Shown here: positions 16,178 through 25,467 of the stretch, piece by piece
How the letters are laid out: the number at the start of each line of letters is the position of its first letter
Numbering within the stretch: position 1 is the stretch's first letter
Source: Streptomyces sp. ALI-76-A
Lineage (GTDB): Bacteria; Actinomycetota; Actinomycetes; Streptomycetales; Streptomycetaceae
Assembly: GCF_030287445.1 (NCBI RefSeq)
Contig: NZ_JASVWB010000002.1
Span: 7,688,001-7,752,000 of the forward strand
Direction: 5' to 3'
DNA: 64,000 nt
Notes under the pieces: generated by a model
The model's input: the letters and a program-made list of their open reading frames with translations, nothing else
The model's database searches: none
Told to the model about the DNA's origin: nothing
Made by a program: the position numbers and the translations under genes

Positions 16178-18355
16178 GTGGACCAGGACCGGGAAGAACT
16201 GCTCGACCAGGTCGTCTTCCGCTGGGAGGGCAACCGGGGCCGGACCGGCACGGGCATCAACGCGGTGGCGTACTCGTGCGACGGAGAGCGCGCCGAGGAA
16301 CTGCGGGCCGAGCTGGCGCCGCTGCTGCGGGTGGAGGGAGGTGACCTGCCGAGCCAGGTCCGCCAGGTGCGCCGGACCGGGGAGGTGGTCGTCATCAACC
16401 GCCGACGGGACCCCGACGCCCACGGCAGGAGCAGCACGGAGTCGCACGCCCTGATCGGCAGCCGCGGTGCCCTGAAGCCCAGATTCTGCCTCGCACTCAG
16501 TCAGCTACCGGTTCCCGTGGCAGACCTGTCCGGGACGGACGTCCGCCGTCTGCCGCGGGCGAAGCACACCGAGCTGAAGGAGACGGCCGGCCCGGAAGGG
16601 CGGCGGTTCATGGCGCAGGTGCCGACCGTGGCGGCGCCTCTCACCGCAATGGTGGCCCAACTACTGCGCACCCCGGCCCACTTGATGTCAGTCCGGATCC
16701 CTGACTTCTCCCGCGAGGGGGAGAACGACACACCGCTGCTGATCTGGGGGCTCAGCGGCGTCTTCGGCAGCTGGCTCGGTCGCGACTTCTGGACCTACGC
16801 GACCTACGACACGTCCGACACCCACGGACTGCGGGTCGTCGGCGTGCCGGACTGGCGTACGTCGGCGATCGAGGACCCCCTTCTGGAGCGGATCGCGTTC
16901 CACAACGCACCGGACGACGAGGCGCAGTGGATCGCGCGGGGCCTGGTGACGCTGTTCCTGTCCGACCCGGACGGCGCGGAAGCTGTCCAGGGGCTGATCA
17001 GCCAGTGTCCCGACGCGGTCACCCTGCCCCTGCCCGACCGGCTGCACATGCTGAGGCGGCTGCTGGAGTCGGCGACGGTGTCAGGGGCCGGCGTGTCAGT
17101 GCTGCGGCCGATGAGCCCCTTGGGTCTTTCCGGCGCAGACCGGCTTCCGCCGTCCGCCGTGGGCGACCGGGAGTCGGCCGGTGGCCCGGAGGCTCGTCAG
17201 GCTCCGAGGGGGGAAGCGGGCGCGGATCCCCGGGGCGAGAGGCCGATCGGTCCGCTGCCGTCGCGTCCCCGTGGCAATCCGGCGCACCGTCCGCCGCCCG
17301 CCCCTGTCCCCACCGCACACGGGAGCGCCGAGGACGAGCCCGCCGATCACGGGAGTGGGGCCGTACGGCGTTCCGCGCCCACGGCGGCCTCTCCCCGGTC
17401 CGAGCCGTCGGCAGCGGCGCGCCACGAGCCCGCCCCCGGCCCGGCGACCGTCCCACCGCCGGTGACTCCTCGGCCGTCACCCGACGTCGACCCGCGCCCG
17501 CGGCCTCAGGCGCCGACGACGTTCCGGTCACCGGTCCGGCCCCCGGGGAAGCCGTCCTACCAGCCCTCCCCGGCGCGGGCCGCCGACCCGGAGGACAGCC
17601 TGGGGGCGGACGAGCGTGTCCCGGGCTCCCGGCCGCCCCGGCCACTGCCCCCGCGCCTGACGAGAAGGCGCAGCCTGCTCCACCGCGTCACCTTCGCCCG
17701 GTGGCGGTACGACCGGCACGCGGGCCCGGAGGACACCGACAGGCGGCCCGACGGTGACCTGCTCGCCATTCTTCGTCGGCCGGGCCTGTCGCGCGGGGAA
17801 GTCGACCGTCTGCTCGACGCACTGGCCGCCCGGGCGAACCTTCGGACGCTGGGGGAGGCGGACCGCGTCTGCCGCGATGTGCTGGAGCAGGAGCTCTATC
17901 TGCCCGGTGGTCGAAGGGCCGGCGACGGGAAACCGGACGAGCGGGAGCAGTACCGCGCGGCGGAGACAGCCGCCTGGCTGCTCCACTGGGCCGTACTGCC
18001 GTACCTCGAGCACCGGGGTGTCGGGGATCGCGTCGGAGAGCTGTTCCGCAAGGTGTGCACACGTGACGGTCGGGTGGAGCGCCACTTCCTGGACGTGCTG
18101 GTCTTCTCCGCCGTCCACGGCCCGCCGAAGCTCCCCACGCAGGCCTGGATGAAGCTCGTCGGCTACCTGCGGACAGCGCCCGAGGGGCGACCACCGCAGG
18201 TGCTCCGTAAACCTTCCGGTCACGCCGCCGGCCGGCGTACGGCACCGGCCCGGGGGCACCGCGCACAGCGGTCGGACGACCTGTGGAAGGTCGCCTGCAT
18301 GGCCATGAGCTGCGTCGCCGCCCTGCTCCTGCTCCTTCTGATCGCCCGGTGGTGA
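16178..18355 (+). CDS. GTPase-associated protein 1 (GAP1)-like protein with C-terminal TM anchor
   Basis: A 725-residue protein 6 nt downstream of the GTPase-like gene. Its N-terminus (VVFRWEGN, then GTGINAVAYS) and the later SHALIGSRGAL and TYATYDTSD segments are typical of GAP1-N domains, which accompany DO-GTPases. A Pro/Arg/Ala-rich disordered linker spans about 310-490. A helical domain follows (about 510-680; GLSRGEVDRLLDAL, then the long WLLHWAVLPYLEHRG stretch). The last 25 residues form a single hydrophobic helix ending in IARW, a C-terminal membrane anchor. The GTG start has only a weak binding site, consistent with coupling to the upstream gene. It probably regulates or is regulated by the neighbouring GTPase at the membrane. 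Confidence 0.8.
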   Translation: MDQDREELLDQVVFRWEGNRGRTGTGINAVAYSCDGERAEELRAELAPLLRVEGGDLPSQVRQVRRTGEVVVINRRRDPDAHGRSSTESHALIGSRGALKPRFCLALSQLPVPVADLSGTDVRRLPRAKHTELKETAGPEGRRFMAQVPTVAAPLTAMVAQLLRTPAHLMSVRIPDFSREGENDTPLLIWGLSGVFGSWLGRDFWTYATYDTSDTHGLRVVGVPDWRTSAIEDPLLERIAFHNAPDDEAQWIARGLVTLFLSDPDGAEAVQGLISQCPDAVTLPLPDRLHMLRRLLESATVSGAGVSVLRPMSPLGLSGADRLPPSAVGDRESAGGPEARQAPRGEAGADPRGERPIGPLPSRPRGNPAHRPPPAPVPTAHGSAEDEPADHGSGAVRRSAPTAASPRSEPSAAARHEPAPGPATVPPPVTPRPSPDVDPRPRPQAPTTFRSPVRPPGKPSYQPSPARAADPEDSLGADERVPGSRPPRPLPPRLTRRRSLLHRVTFARWRYDRHAGPEDTDRRPDGDLLAILRRPGLSRGEVDRLLDALAARANLRTLGEADRVCRDVLEQELYLPGGRRAGDGKPDEREQYRAAETAAWLLHWAVLPYLEHRGVGDRVGELFRKVCTRDGRVERHFLDVLVFSAVHGPPKLPTQAWMKLVGYLRTAPEGRPPQVLRKPSGHAAGRRTAPARGHRAQRSDDLWKVACMAMSCVAALLLLLLIARW

Positions 18356-18479
18356 GGCGACTGGGACACGCAGCACGACGTTCCGCCCACAGCAAGCCAC
18401 CGAGCCACCAAGCCGCCACAAGAAGACACGGGACCTGGCGAGGCGACGCCCCGCCGCACCGTGCGAGAGGAAAGCGCAC
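18356..18479 (+). promoter_or_regulatory. Gap between module A and module B
   Basis: A 124-nt non-coding segment that separates the coupled genes of module A from the TIR gene. It holds a short irregular run of GCCACC-type repeats near 18400 and a good ribosome binding site for the TIR gene. A promoter could lie here, but I see no clear consensus boxes. Confidence 0.35.
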
Positions 18480-19805
18480 GTGACAACACCGCAGAGTCCG
18501 GGGGAACGCTCGCGCGGAACACGGCAACGTGTCTTCATCAGCCACGGCTCCAAGGACAGCCACTACAGCTGGCTCGTCTGCGACGACATCCGGGAAGCGC
18601 TGAGCAAGGCCGGATACGAGGTGTTCCTGGACCGCCGGTCCCTTCATCCCCAGGACGACTGGAGACGGCAGATCGGCCGTCAGCTGGAGAGCTGTCACGC
18701 GGCGGTGTTCGTCATCGCCGAAAGGGCTCTGGACCGGGAATGGGTGCGCCGGGAGGCCGAGATCCTGCGCCATCGCCACGACATCTGCGGCATCTTCCTC
18801 CTGGTGGTCCTGCTCGACGACCTCCAGCCGGAGGATCTCGAAGCGGCCGGTCTCGGTGTGCTGAACATCAAACAGGCCCTCAAGTTCGGAGCCCAGGCCG
18901 AGGCCGAGCCGACCCGGATCGCCGAGGACGTCGTGGAGGAGTTCGCCGAGCTGCCCGCCCTGCCGGGCGAGGACGAGCCCATGCGCCTGTGGGCGGAACG
19001 GCTCTCCGCGAAGCTCGGCCGTTCGGCGGACCCGGGCCTGCTCGAGGACGCCGCGAAACTGCTGGGGCTGGAGGAGCGGGACGCGCGCAGGGCACGCGGC
19101 TTCAACGGCGCGCGCTTCCTCGCCAGGTCCCTCCTCAACGCGGGCCTGGGAGACAACGTCCCCCGAGCCGTCTTCCACCTCAACGCAGCGCTCGGCTCCA
19201 CTGGCCGCTCACTCGCCCAGGAGATGGCACCGACCTGGGTGAACGAGGAGGCCGCGCGGTGTTTCATCCCGGACGAGAAGGCGGACGAGGGCCGGGTCCT
19301 CCTGCTCCACGCCTCCATCAGGCAGACGGCGGACCATCACATAGGGCGTGCGATGCGCCGGGACGTCACCCGGTACGTCAGCGCGGCACTGAACGTACTC
19401 CGGCCGGACGAGGCGGAGGCCACCGCCCTCGTCGAGGACGAACTGCGGGCGGCTCTGCGAGCCAGGATGGCGATACCCGACGACGGGGAGTGGGGCGTCC
19501 CCGTCCCGGGACAGCACGTGTATCTGGTCGTCCCCGTCGAGTCACGCGCGTGCAGGCGCAGGCTCGCTGCCGTCGTGGGGGAGATCAGGCGCCACGCCCC
19601 CTGGCTCCATGTGGTCGCCCTGATGGACGGCGGACCGCCGGACGAGGGCGCGCCGGCGCGCTGGGGGGTGGAGGACGCCGTCGTGGTACGGCCCGCGCTG
19701 AACGGCACGCAGGAGGAGCGGGGCCACCTCCGCGTCCACGAACTGTACGAGGCCGTCGACAGCCAGTACGAGGTGCCCGAGCGCTGGAGGACCACGTGCC
19801 GATGA
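18480..19805 (+). CDS. TIR-domain protein, candidate NAD-hydrolysing effector
   Basis: A 441-residue protein with an N-terminal TIR domain (about 17-150). The core strands are clear: RVFISHGSKD (box 1), GYEVFLDRRSLHPQDDW (box 2) and AAVFVIAERAL. The helix WVRRE carries Glu92, which aligns with the catalytic glutamate of NAD-cleaving TIRs such as SARM1. The middle (about 150-330) is helical, and the C-terminal 100 residues form an alpha/beta unit (YLVVPVES, WLHVVALMD) of unknown type. GTG start with GAGAGGAAAG upstream. It begins module B after a 124-nt gap and overlaps the MoxR gene by ATGA. TIR proteins with this glutamate commonly kill or arrest the cell by NAD depletion when triggered; activity here is inferred. 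Confidence 0.85.
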   Translation: MTTPQSPGERSRGTRQRVFISHGSKDSHYSWLVCDDIREALSKAGYEVFLDRRSLHPQDDWRRQIGRQLESCHAAVFVIAERALDREWVRREAEILRHRHDICGIFLLVVLLDDLQPEDLEAAGLGVLNIKQALKFGAQAEAEPTRIAEDVVEEFAELPALPGEDEPMRLWAERLSAKLGRSADPGLLEDAAKLLGLEERDARRARGFNGARFLARSLLNAGLGDNVPRAVFHLNAALGSTGRSLAQEMAPTWVNEEAARCFIPDEKADEGRVLLLHASIRQTADHHIGRAMRRDVTRYVSAALNVLRPDEAEATALVEDELRAALRARMAIPDDGEWGVPVPGQHVYLVVPVESRACRRRLAAVVGEIRRHAPWLHVVALMDGGPPDEGAPARWGVEDAVVVRPALNGTQEERGHLRVHELYEAVDSQYEVPERWRTTCR

Positions 19806-20788
19806 GTGAACCCGACTACGGCGAGATCCGGACGTGGGGGACCACGGACCGCGGAGACGGCAGCCGGTATCTGATGCCCGAGGAGGGACGGCTCGCCGTG
19901 AAGGTGGCACTCGCCACCGGTCGGCCTCTGCTGTTGCGGGGCAGCCCGGGCTGCGGCAAGTCCTCACTCGCCGCTCACATCGCCCAGCAGCTCGACTGGC
20001 GCTACTACGAGCACGTCGTCACCTACCGCACCCAGGCCACCGATCTGCTGTGGACCTTCGACACGGTGCGGCGCCTCGCGGACGCACAGGCACGCGAGGG
20101 AGACGCCGGACTCGAAGACCACAAGTACGTCCGTCCTGGCCCGTTGTGGTGGGCGTACGGCAGGGACTCCGCTCTGCGGCGCGGTCTTCCCGGGGACGGT
20201 CCGCCTCCGGGCGGCACCTGTCCCGAGCCGCTGGCCAGAATGAACGCCGGGCGCAAGCGGGACGGCGCCGTCGTCCTCATCGACGAGATCGACAAGGCGG
20301 ACCCGGACGTACCCAACGGGCTGCTGGTACCCCTCGGTTCGGCGGAGTTCACGGTGGCCGAGACCGGTGATGTCATCCGGATGCGCCGGTGCACGGCGCC
20401 GGGGCCCAATCCCACCCGTCACCTCGTCGTCATCACCACCAACGACGAGCGTGAGCTGCCGCAGGCGTTCCTGCGACGGTGCGTCGTCGCCGCGCTTCCC
20501 TCACCCGGGACGGATCAACTGGTCGCGATCGCGCGTGAGCACCTGAGGAGCAGATCACCGGAGGGTGACTGGATGGAACTGGCGCGCGCCGTGGCGGACG
20601 AGGTCGACAAGGCGAGGGAACAGGCCCGCAAGGACGGCGTGCGGGCGCCGAGCACGGCCGAGTACCTGGACGCGCTGTACGCGTGCCTGTCCCTCGGCAT
20701 CCGGAGCCGGGACGACGAGCGCTGGCAGCGGTTGCGTGATCTGGTTCTGGTCAAGCACCAGCAACCCGGGGAGGGTCTGTCGGGGTGA
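19802..20788 (+). CDS. MoxR-family AAA+ ATPase
   Basis: A 328-residue AAA+ protein of the MoxR group. Walker A is GSPGCGKS (47-54), Walker B is LIDEIDKAD with D161 and E162, the sensor-1 region is VVITTNDERELP, and the arginine-finger region is FLRRCV. MoxR ATPases act as chaperone-like remodellers and usually work with a vWA partner, which here is the next gene. Start at ATG 19802 inside the TIR stop; an in-frame GTG at 19796 is the alternative. Stop overlaps the next GTG (GTGA). An insertion of about 40 residues (GRDSALRRG to ARMNAGRKRDG) lies before Walker B. It is distinct from the second MoxR gene in the window (43606-44532). Confidence 0.9.
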   Translation: MSEPDYGEIRTWGTTDRGDGSRYLMPEEGRLAVKVALATGRPLLLRGSPGCGKSSLAAHIAQQLDWRYYEHVVTYRTQATDLLWTFDTVRRLADAQAREGDAGLEDHKYVRPGPLWWAYGRDSALRRGLPGDGPPPGGTCPEPLARMNAGRKRDGAVVLIDEIDKADPDVPNGLLVPLGSAEFTVAETGDVIRMRRCTAPGPNPTRHLVVITTNDERELPQAFLRRCVVAALPSPGTDQLVAIAREHLRSRSPEGDWMELARAVADEVDKAREQARKDGVRAPSTAEYLDALYACLSLGIRSRDDERWQRLRDLVLVKHQQPGEGLSG

Positions 20789-22011
20789 CGGACCGGGACA
20801 TGGGCGGACGGCCGGAACGGGAGGGGCGGGTTGTCCCCGGCCGCGCGGACGTGTGGCTCGGGGACCTCGTCGTGGCCATCGAGGAGGTCGTGCCCCGGGA
20901 CGAGGACGAACTGTGGCGCATCGCCCGCCTGTTGGGGTTGGGCCGGCCGCTCCGCACCGAGCGGCAGAGCGCGCCGTCCGAGCCGGGCGGGCAGGCTGCC
21001 GTGCCACTCGACCCCCTGGGCGCCGTCGGCCAGGGCACGTTGCCGGTGACCGCGCCGCCGCCCGCCGACGAGTGTCGACCCGCACTACCCCCGGGCGGGT
21101 CCGCCGGCGGAACGGCGATGTCCGCTGCCCCGGACGGAGGCGAGGGTGCCGACGACGGTGAGGTGACGAGCGCCGAGTGGTCGACGACGCCGGACGGCCC
21201 GGGTTCCGCCGACGGCGCCCCTCCATCCGGTCACGGACACCGGCCGTCACACCACGCCTTGCCACCAGTGGCGTACGCGCCCGCAGGGCGGCAGGCCTGG
21301 GTGCGGGACCCCCTTCCCCGGCCCGACCGGAACCTGATGAGCGTGCGACCCCCATACACCCCCCTGCTGGCCCGGAGTTCCGCGGCGGCCCTGCTCGAAG
21401 CGGCGCTGTCGGGCCGCGCCCCGGACGGAGAGGTGGAGATCGAGGACGCGGTGGACCTCCTCGCGCGCGGTGTGCCGCTGGCCGTCCTCCCCCGGCGCAT
21501 GCGGCGGACCCTGCGCCACGGCGTGCAGATCCTCGTCGACCACGGTCCCGCCATGGAGCTGTTCGCCCGGGACCAGGCGCATGTCTGCGCGCGGGTCGAG
21601 GCGCTGGTGGGCAAGGACCGGACGGATCTGCTCCGTTTCGCTTACTCGCCCCTGCGTGGTGCCGGCGCCGGACCGCTGTGGACGTGGGACACCTACCGGC
21701 CACCGCCCCGCGACAGTGCCGTCCTCCTGCTGAGTGACTGCGGAACGATCGGCCCCCGGGGCGATCAGGGCAGAAGCACCCCGGCCGAGTGGCAGCGCTT
21801 CGCCGAGCTGGTGCGGCGCAACGGGGCCCGGCCCCTGGCGCTGCTTCCGGTACCCGAGCGACGGGTGCCCGAGTGGCTGGCGACGGTCATGCCGGTGTTG
21901 TGCTGGGACCGCGGTACCACGGTGGGCCGTGTGGCTTCCCGGATGAACGCATGGCGGGAAGGGCGCACCCCCCGGTGTCCTCCGGCCGTGGGCGGGGGAG
22001 AGCCGCGATGA
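20785..22011 (+). CDS. vWA-like partner of MoxR, metal site degenerate (SAV_2336-type N-terminus)
   Basis: A 408-residue protein in two parts joined by a Pro/Gly/Asp-rich linker (about 55-170). The N-terminal 50 residues (DLVVAIEEVVP, DELWRIARLLGL) match the short helical module often annotated SAV_2336 N-terminal. The C-terminal 200 residues fold like a vWA domain: the strand GVQILVDHG stands where the metal site begins, LLLSDCGTIG carries D318 of the third loop, and the strand RPLALLPVP follows. The DxSxS motif is D252-H-G-P-A, so both serines are lost and metal binding is doubtful. It sits between the MoxR ATPase and the CHAT-like gene with overlaps on both sides, the expected place for a MoxR-linked vWA adaptor. 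Confidence 0.75.
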   Translation: MTDRDMGGRPEREGRVVPGRADVWLGDLVVAIEEVVPRDEDELWRIARLLGLGRPLRTERQSAPSEPGGQAAVPLDPLGAVGQGTLPVTAPPPADECRPALPPGGSAGGTAMSAAPDGGEGADDGEVTSAEWSTTPDGPGSADGAPPSGHGHRPSHHALPPVAYAPAGRQAWVRDPLPRPDRNLMSVRPPYTPLLARSSAAALLEAALSGRAPDGEVEIEDAVDLLARGVPLAVLPRRMRRTLRHGVQILVDHGPAMELFARDQAHVCARVEALVGKDRTDLLRFAYSPLRGAGAGPLWTWDTYRPPPRDSAVLLLSDCGTIGPRGDQGRSTPAEWQRFAELVRRNGARPLALLPVPERRVPEWLATVMPVLCWDRGTTVGRVASRMNAWREGRTPRCPPAVGGGEPR

Positions 22012-25000
22012 GGGACCTCACCCACGCCGTGCCGGACGCGGGCGTCCTGCCCCCCGGTCCGCCGTCCGACGCGGTCGACCTGGCCACGCTGCTCAGCACC
22101 ACGGTCCGTGTCGAACCCGAACTGCTGCGGGCGGTGCGCGTCGTACTGCTGCCCCAGGTCGACGTCGGCGCGGAGTCCGACCTGTGGTTCAGCCAGTGGG
22201 CCGCCAGCCGCAACCCGCGCGCCATGGTGCTCCTCCCCGATGTCCAGCGCGTGCTCAGGACCCGACTGCCCGAGGTCCTCGCACGCTGCGCCTCACCGCC
22301 CGGTGTCGCTCCGGCGGATCGTCTGAGACACCTGATCGCCAGCCGCCACCACCATCTCTCCCCCCTCATGCGGTTGGAGGAGGAGATCCTCTGGCTGTCC
22401 GCACGCGGCGGTGACGAGGACTCCGGGTTGCGGGAGGCGGAGGCGGCCCTGCGGTCGGCGCTGCGGGCCCTGGTCGAGCACGCAGGACGGGAGGCGATCG
22501 CCGACTGGGTCGTCAGCGTGTGCCCGCGCCTGCCGGAGCCGCTGCGGCACACGGTCACCGGCTGGCAGTACCGCTCCATCGCGTACCTCCTGGAACCGAA
22601 CACGCCGGTCGACCGGCGTGCTCCAGCCCGCCTCACCTGCCAGGACGCCGCGCTCGTCGTCGACTCCGTGGCCGCCTCCGGAGAAACGGACGTGCCCGAG
22701 ACCTGGGTCGCGGTCCGCCTGGACGGTGATGTGCTGCATGTCGGAGGTGCCGAGGAGGACGAGCCGGGCAGCGTGTTCATCGGTGCGCCCGGCACCGATC
22801 CCGTCGTGCTGGAGGTGCTCTCCGGCATGGACGACCAGACAGGCAGGCCCCTCCAGGTGCGCCCGGGCGAACGGGTCAGGATCACCGGATGCTCGCCCAC
22901 GACCCGCCTGCTGACCGCGGACCGCCGCGTCTACGACCCGTCGACGCCGGTCGAACGGCAGCCGGGCGGAGTCGCCGCGCCGGGGACACCGCCTCGGAGC
23001 GTGCTCCTGGGACCCCCGCCCGTCATGGACGCGTTCTCCCGGTCGGTCCACGACGACCTGCGCGAAGGACTCAGGCGGGCCGGTCACGAGGTGTGGGATC
23101 TCCAGGCGCTGTGGCCGTCCCCCACGCGGACCGGGGACATCCCATGGCCCCTGACGGTGGACGTGGTGGTCTTCCTGCTCGACCGGGAGCTGCTCACCTC
23201 GCCCGTCGTACGCGACCAGATCAGGACGTTGACCTCATGGGCGGCGGAGATCGGCGCGCCCAAGCCCTTGGCGGTGCCGCTGGGGGGCCTGCGATCCGAG
23301 GACCGGAGGGCGCTGCCCGGTGCGGACGCCTGCACCTGGGTGGACGGCACGTATTCCCGTGTGTGGTCGAAGGACTGCCCGTGGGGTCCCGGTCATGCCT
23401 GGGAGATCGCGGCGGAGGTGGCGGACGCGGTCGGCAGAACGGTCACCGAGCGGGCTTTGGCACCCGTCGGCACGCGTGCCTTTCCGACGCGGCACCGGCT
23501 GCTGAGCCGCAGGGTCGACGAGCTCCTGCGACGTTTCGCCGCCCACGGGGAGCGCCGTTTTCTCGACGAGGCGATCGGCCTCTTCCCCGCCGGCTCGCAG
23601 ACGCCGCCGCCCACGGACGTGTGGGCCGCGCACGCCCACGTCGGACAGGCCCGCGCCCTGCACCACCGGGCCCGGCTCACCGGGAGCCCGCAGGACGCCG
23701 AAAGCGCCGTGCGACTGCTGCGCCGAGTGATGGACCGCACCACCGACCCGTCCGCCGCCGAACCCGGTTCCTGGGCCCGCCTGCGCAGACGCGCGCTGAC
23801 CGAACTGCTGTCGGCGTTGCGGGTCCACATCGGGATCACGGGTGCCGGTCCGCTGCCGGACCGGCTGGTCGCCGCACTCGACGAGGCCGTGACGCTCGGC
23901 CGTGCCGCACTCGACGAGGAGCAGGAGGCCGGCCTGCGTCTCGAGCTGACGGCCTGCCTGGCCCCTCTCATGGCGAGTGACCTGTGGCTGCGCCGTCACC
24001 CGCTGGAGACCCGATCGACGGCGTTGCTCAACTTCGCGGCCGCGGGCGCGGGGGACGCCGTCCCGCTGACCGAACGGGTGGCCGCTGCCCGCGACGCGGC
24101 TCGGCTCGCGACTCACGAGGCGGACGTGGGTCTGGCGGTGCGGGTCTTCGACCGGTGGTTCGCGCTCCTGGAAGGGGCCGACTGGGTACGTCTCGGGGCG
24201 ACCCGGTTCGCGGCTCTGACCGCGGGGTTCGCGGGGGCGCCGGAGAACGCCGCCGTGTGCGCGGTCGCGGCCGGGGAGCCCGCCATGGCAGCCCTGCTCT
24301 CACTGGAGCGGGGTCTCGCCCTCCAGCGAGTGATCCTGGCGGGGCGGGCCGTGCACGGAGACGACCCGCGCTCCTGCCAGCCGCGCTGGCGCCGGTCGCG
24401 CCGGTTGCGCCAGGAGGTCGCCCGGCTCGCCGTCCAGTGGACACAGGACGAGTTGCGGGCGGTGACGAGCGAGGGGCCGGTGGTCGTCCTCGCCACGGCG
24501 GAGGCGCGTGGTGAGGCTCTGATCCTCAGCGGCGGGACCGTCACCGCCGTGCGCCTGCCGGGCGTCACCGCGGCCGCCGTCCGGCGATGGTCACCCGACG
24601 ACCCCGGCATCCGTGAGGCACTGCGGCCGGTGGCGCAAGAGCTCCGGCGCAGGTCACCGGTCACGGACGGCTCGCGGACACCACGGATGTTCTGGTGTCC
24701 GACGGGGTCGTTCTCGCGCCTTCCCGTCCACGAGGCCTGCTCCCGGGCCACCTCGTCGCCGACCGTGTCCACGTACACCGCGTCGCTGTCGGAACTGTGC
24801 GGCTCCCGTCGCGTCGACAGCGGGCCTGGTGCACGGCCGGGGGCGCGGCCCTTGGTGGTCGTCTCGCCCGCGGCGGGCGACGCCGGGTGGGCTGAGCGTG
24901 CCGCGGCCGAGGTGCGGGCCGTCACCGACACCGGTATGGCGTTCGACCTGCTCACGGGTGCTCACGCGACGAGACTGGCGGTTCTCGAGGCGGCCACCGG

Positions 25001-25445
25001 GGTCGAGGTCGTCCATCTCGTCGGCCGTCTCGTGCCGCCGGCGGTGGCCGGCTGGGGCGAGGGCTGGGCGATCGCGCTGGCGGACGGGCCGCTCACCGCG
25101 GCCGACATCGCCGCGGCGGACCTGTCCCGCACCGGGCTGGTCTTCCTGTCGGGGTACGGCGAGGCCGTGGGCGGCGGTACCGACCCCGATCGGGACACCC
25201 TGGCCGGCAGCCTGCACAGGGCGGGGTGCCGGCATGTCGTCGCCTCACTGTCGACCCCTGGTGCGCCGGACGCCGCCGACGGCGTCGATCGGGTGGTCGC
25301 CCGGTTCTACGAAGCGCTTCTCGACGGTGGCCGGCGACCGCGACCCGACCGGGCCCCCTTCGCCCTGCACCAGGCGATGACGGCCGCACGCGGAGAGGGG
25401 GAGACGCGGCGACCACCGCAGTCCTTCGTGCACATCGGCTCGTGA
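22008..25445 (+). CDS. Large third component with degenerate TIR-like and CHAT domains
   Basis: A 1145-residue protein. Residues 1-330 form a module I recognise from MoxR/vWA-linked proteins (LLRAVRVVLLPQ, AESDLWFSQW, LEEEILWLS). Residues about 330-460 look like a TIR fold (DDLREGLRRAGHEVW, then DVVVFLLDRELLTSPVVRDQ), but the catalytic Glu position reads Asp/Gln. Residues 490-780 are helical, likely repeats. The last 330 residues follow the CHAT protease layout (FWCPTGSFSRLPVHEA, STYTASLSEL, LVFLSGYGEA, HRAGCRHVVASL). The catalytic His of the HFACHG motif is Arg1007 (H1003-L-V-G-R) and the Cys of LSAC is Tyr1050, so the CHAT domain should be inactive. ATGA overlap with the vWA-like gene. Likely a scaffold or sensor that acts with the MoxR/vWA pair and the separate TIR protein. 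Confidence 0.8.
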   Translation: MRDLTHAVPDAGVLPPGPPSDAVDLATLLSTTVRVEPELLRAVRVVLLPQVDVGAESDLWFSQWAASRNPRAMVLLPDVQRVLRTRLPEVLARCASPPGVAPADRLRHLIASRHHHLSPLMRLEEEILWLSARGGDEDSGLREAEAALRSALRALVEHAGREAIADWVVSVCPRLPEPLRHTVTGWQYRSIAYLLEPNTPVDRRAPARLTCQDAALVVDSVAASGETDVPETWVAVRLDGDVLHVGGAEEDEPGSVFIGAPGTDPVVLEVLSGMDDQTGRPLQVRPGERVRITGCSPTTRLLTADRRVYDPSTPVERQPGGVAAPGTPPRSVLLGPPPVMDAFSRSVHDDLREGLRRAGHEVWDLQALWPSPTRTGDIPWPLTVDVVVFLLDRELLTSPVVRDQIRTLTSWAAEIGAPKPLAVPLGGLRSEDRRALPGADACTWVDGTYSRVWSKDCPWGPGHAWEIAAEVADAVGRTVTERALAPVGTRAFPTRHRLLSRRVDELLRRFAAHGERRFLDEAIGLFPAGSQTPPPTDVWAAHAHVGQARALHHRARLTGSPQDAESAVRLLRRVMDRTTDPSAAEPGSWARLRRRALTELLSALRVHIGITGAGPLPDRLVAALDEAVTLGRAALDEEQEAGLRLELTACLAPLMASDLWLRRHPLETRSTALLNFAAAGAGDAVPLTERVAAARDAARLATHEADVGLAVRVFDRWFALLEGADWVRLGATRFAALTAGFAGAPENAAVCAVAAGEPAMAALLSLERGLALQRVILAGRAVHGDDPRSCQPRWRRSRRLRQEVARLAVQWTQDELRAVTSEGPVVVLATAEARGEALILSGGTVTAVRLPGVTAAAVRRWSPDDPGIREALRPVAQELRRRSPVTDGSRTPRMFWCPTGSFSRLPVHEACSRATSSPTVSTYTASLSELCGSRRVDSGPGARPGARPLVVVSPAAGDAGWAERAAAEVRAVTDTGMAFDLLTGAHATRLAVLEAATGVEVVHLVGRLVPPAVAGWGEGWAIALADGPLTAADIAAADLSRTGLVFLSGYGEAVGGGTDPDRDTLAGSLHRAGCRHVVASLSTPGAPDAADGVDRVVARFYEALLDGGRRPRPDRAPFALHQAMTAARGEGETRRPPQSFVHIGS

Positions 25446-25467
25446 CGGGAAGAAAGGGAGAGCCTTC

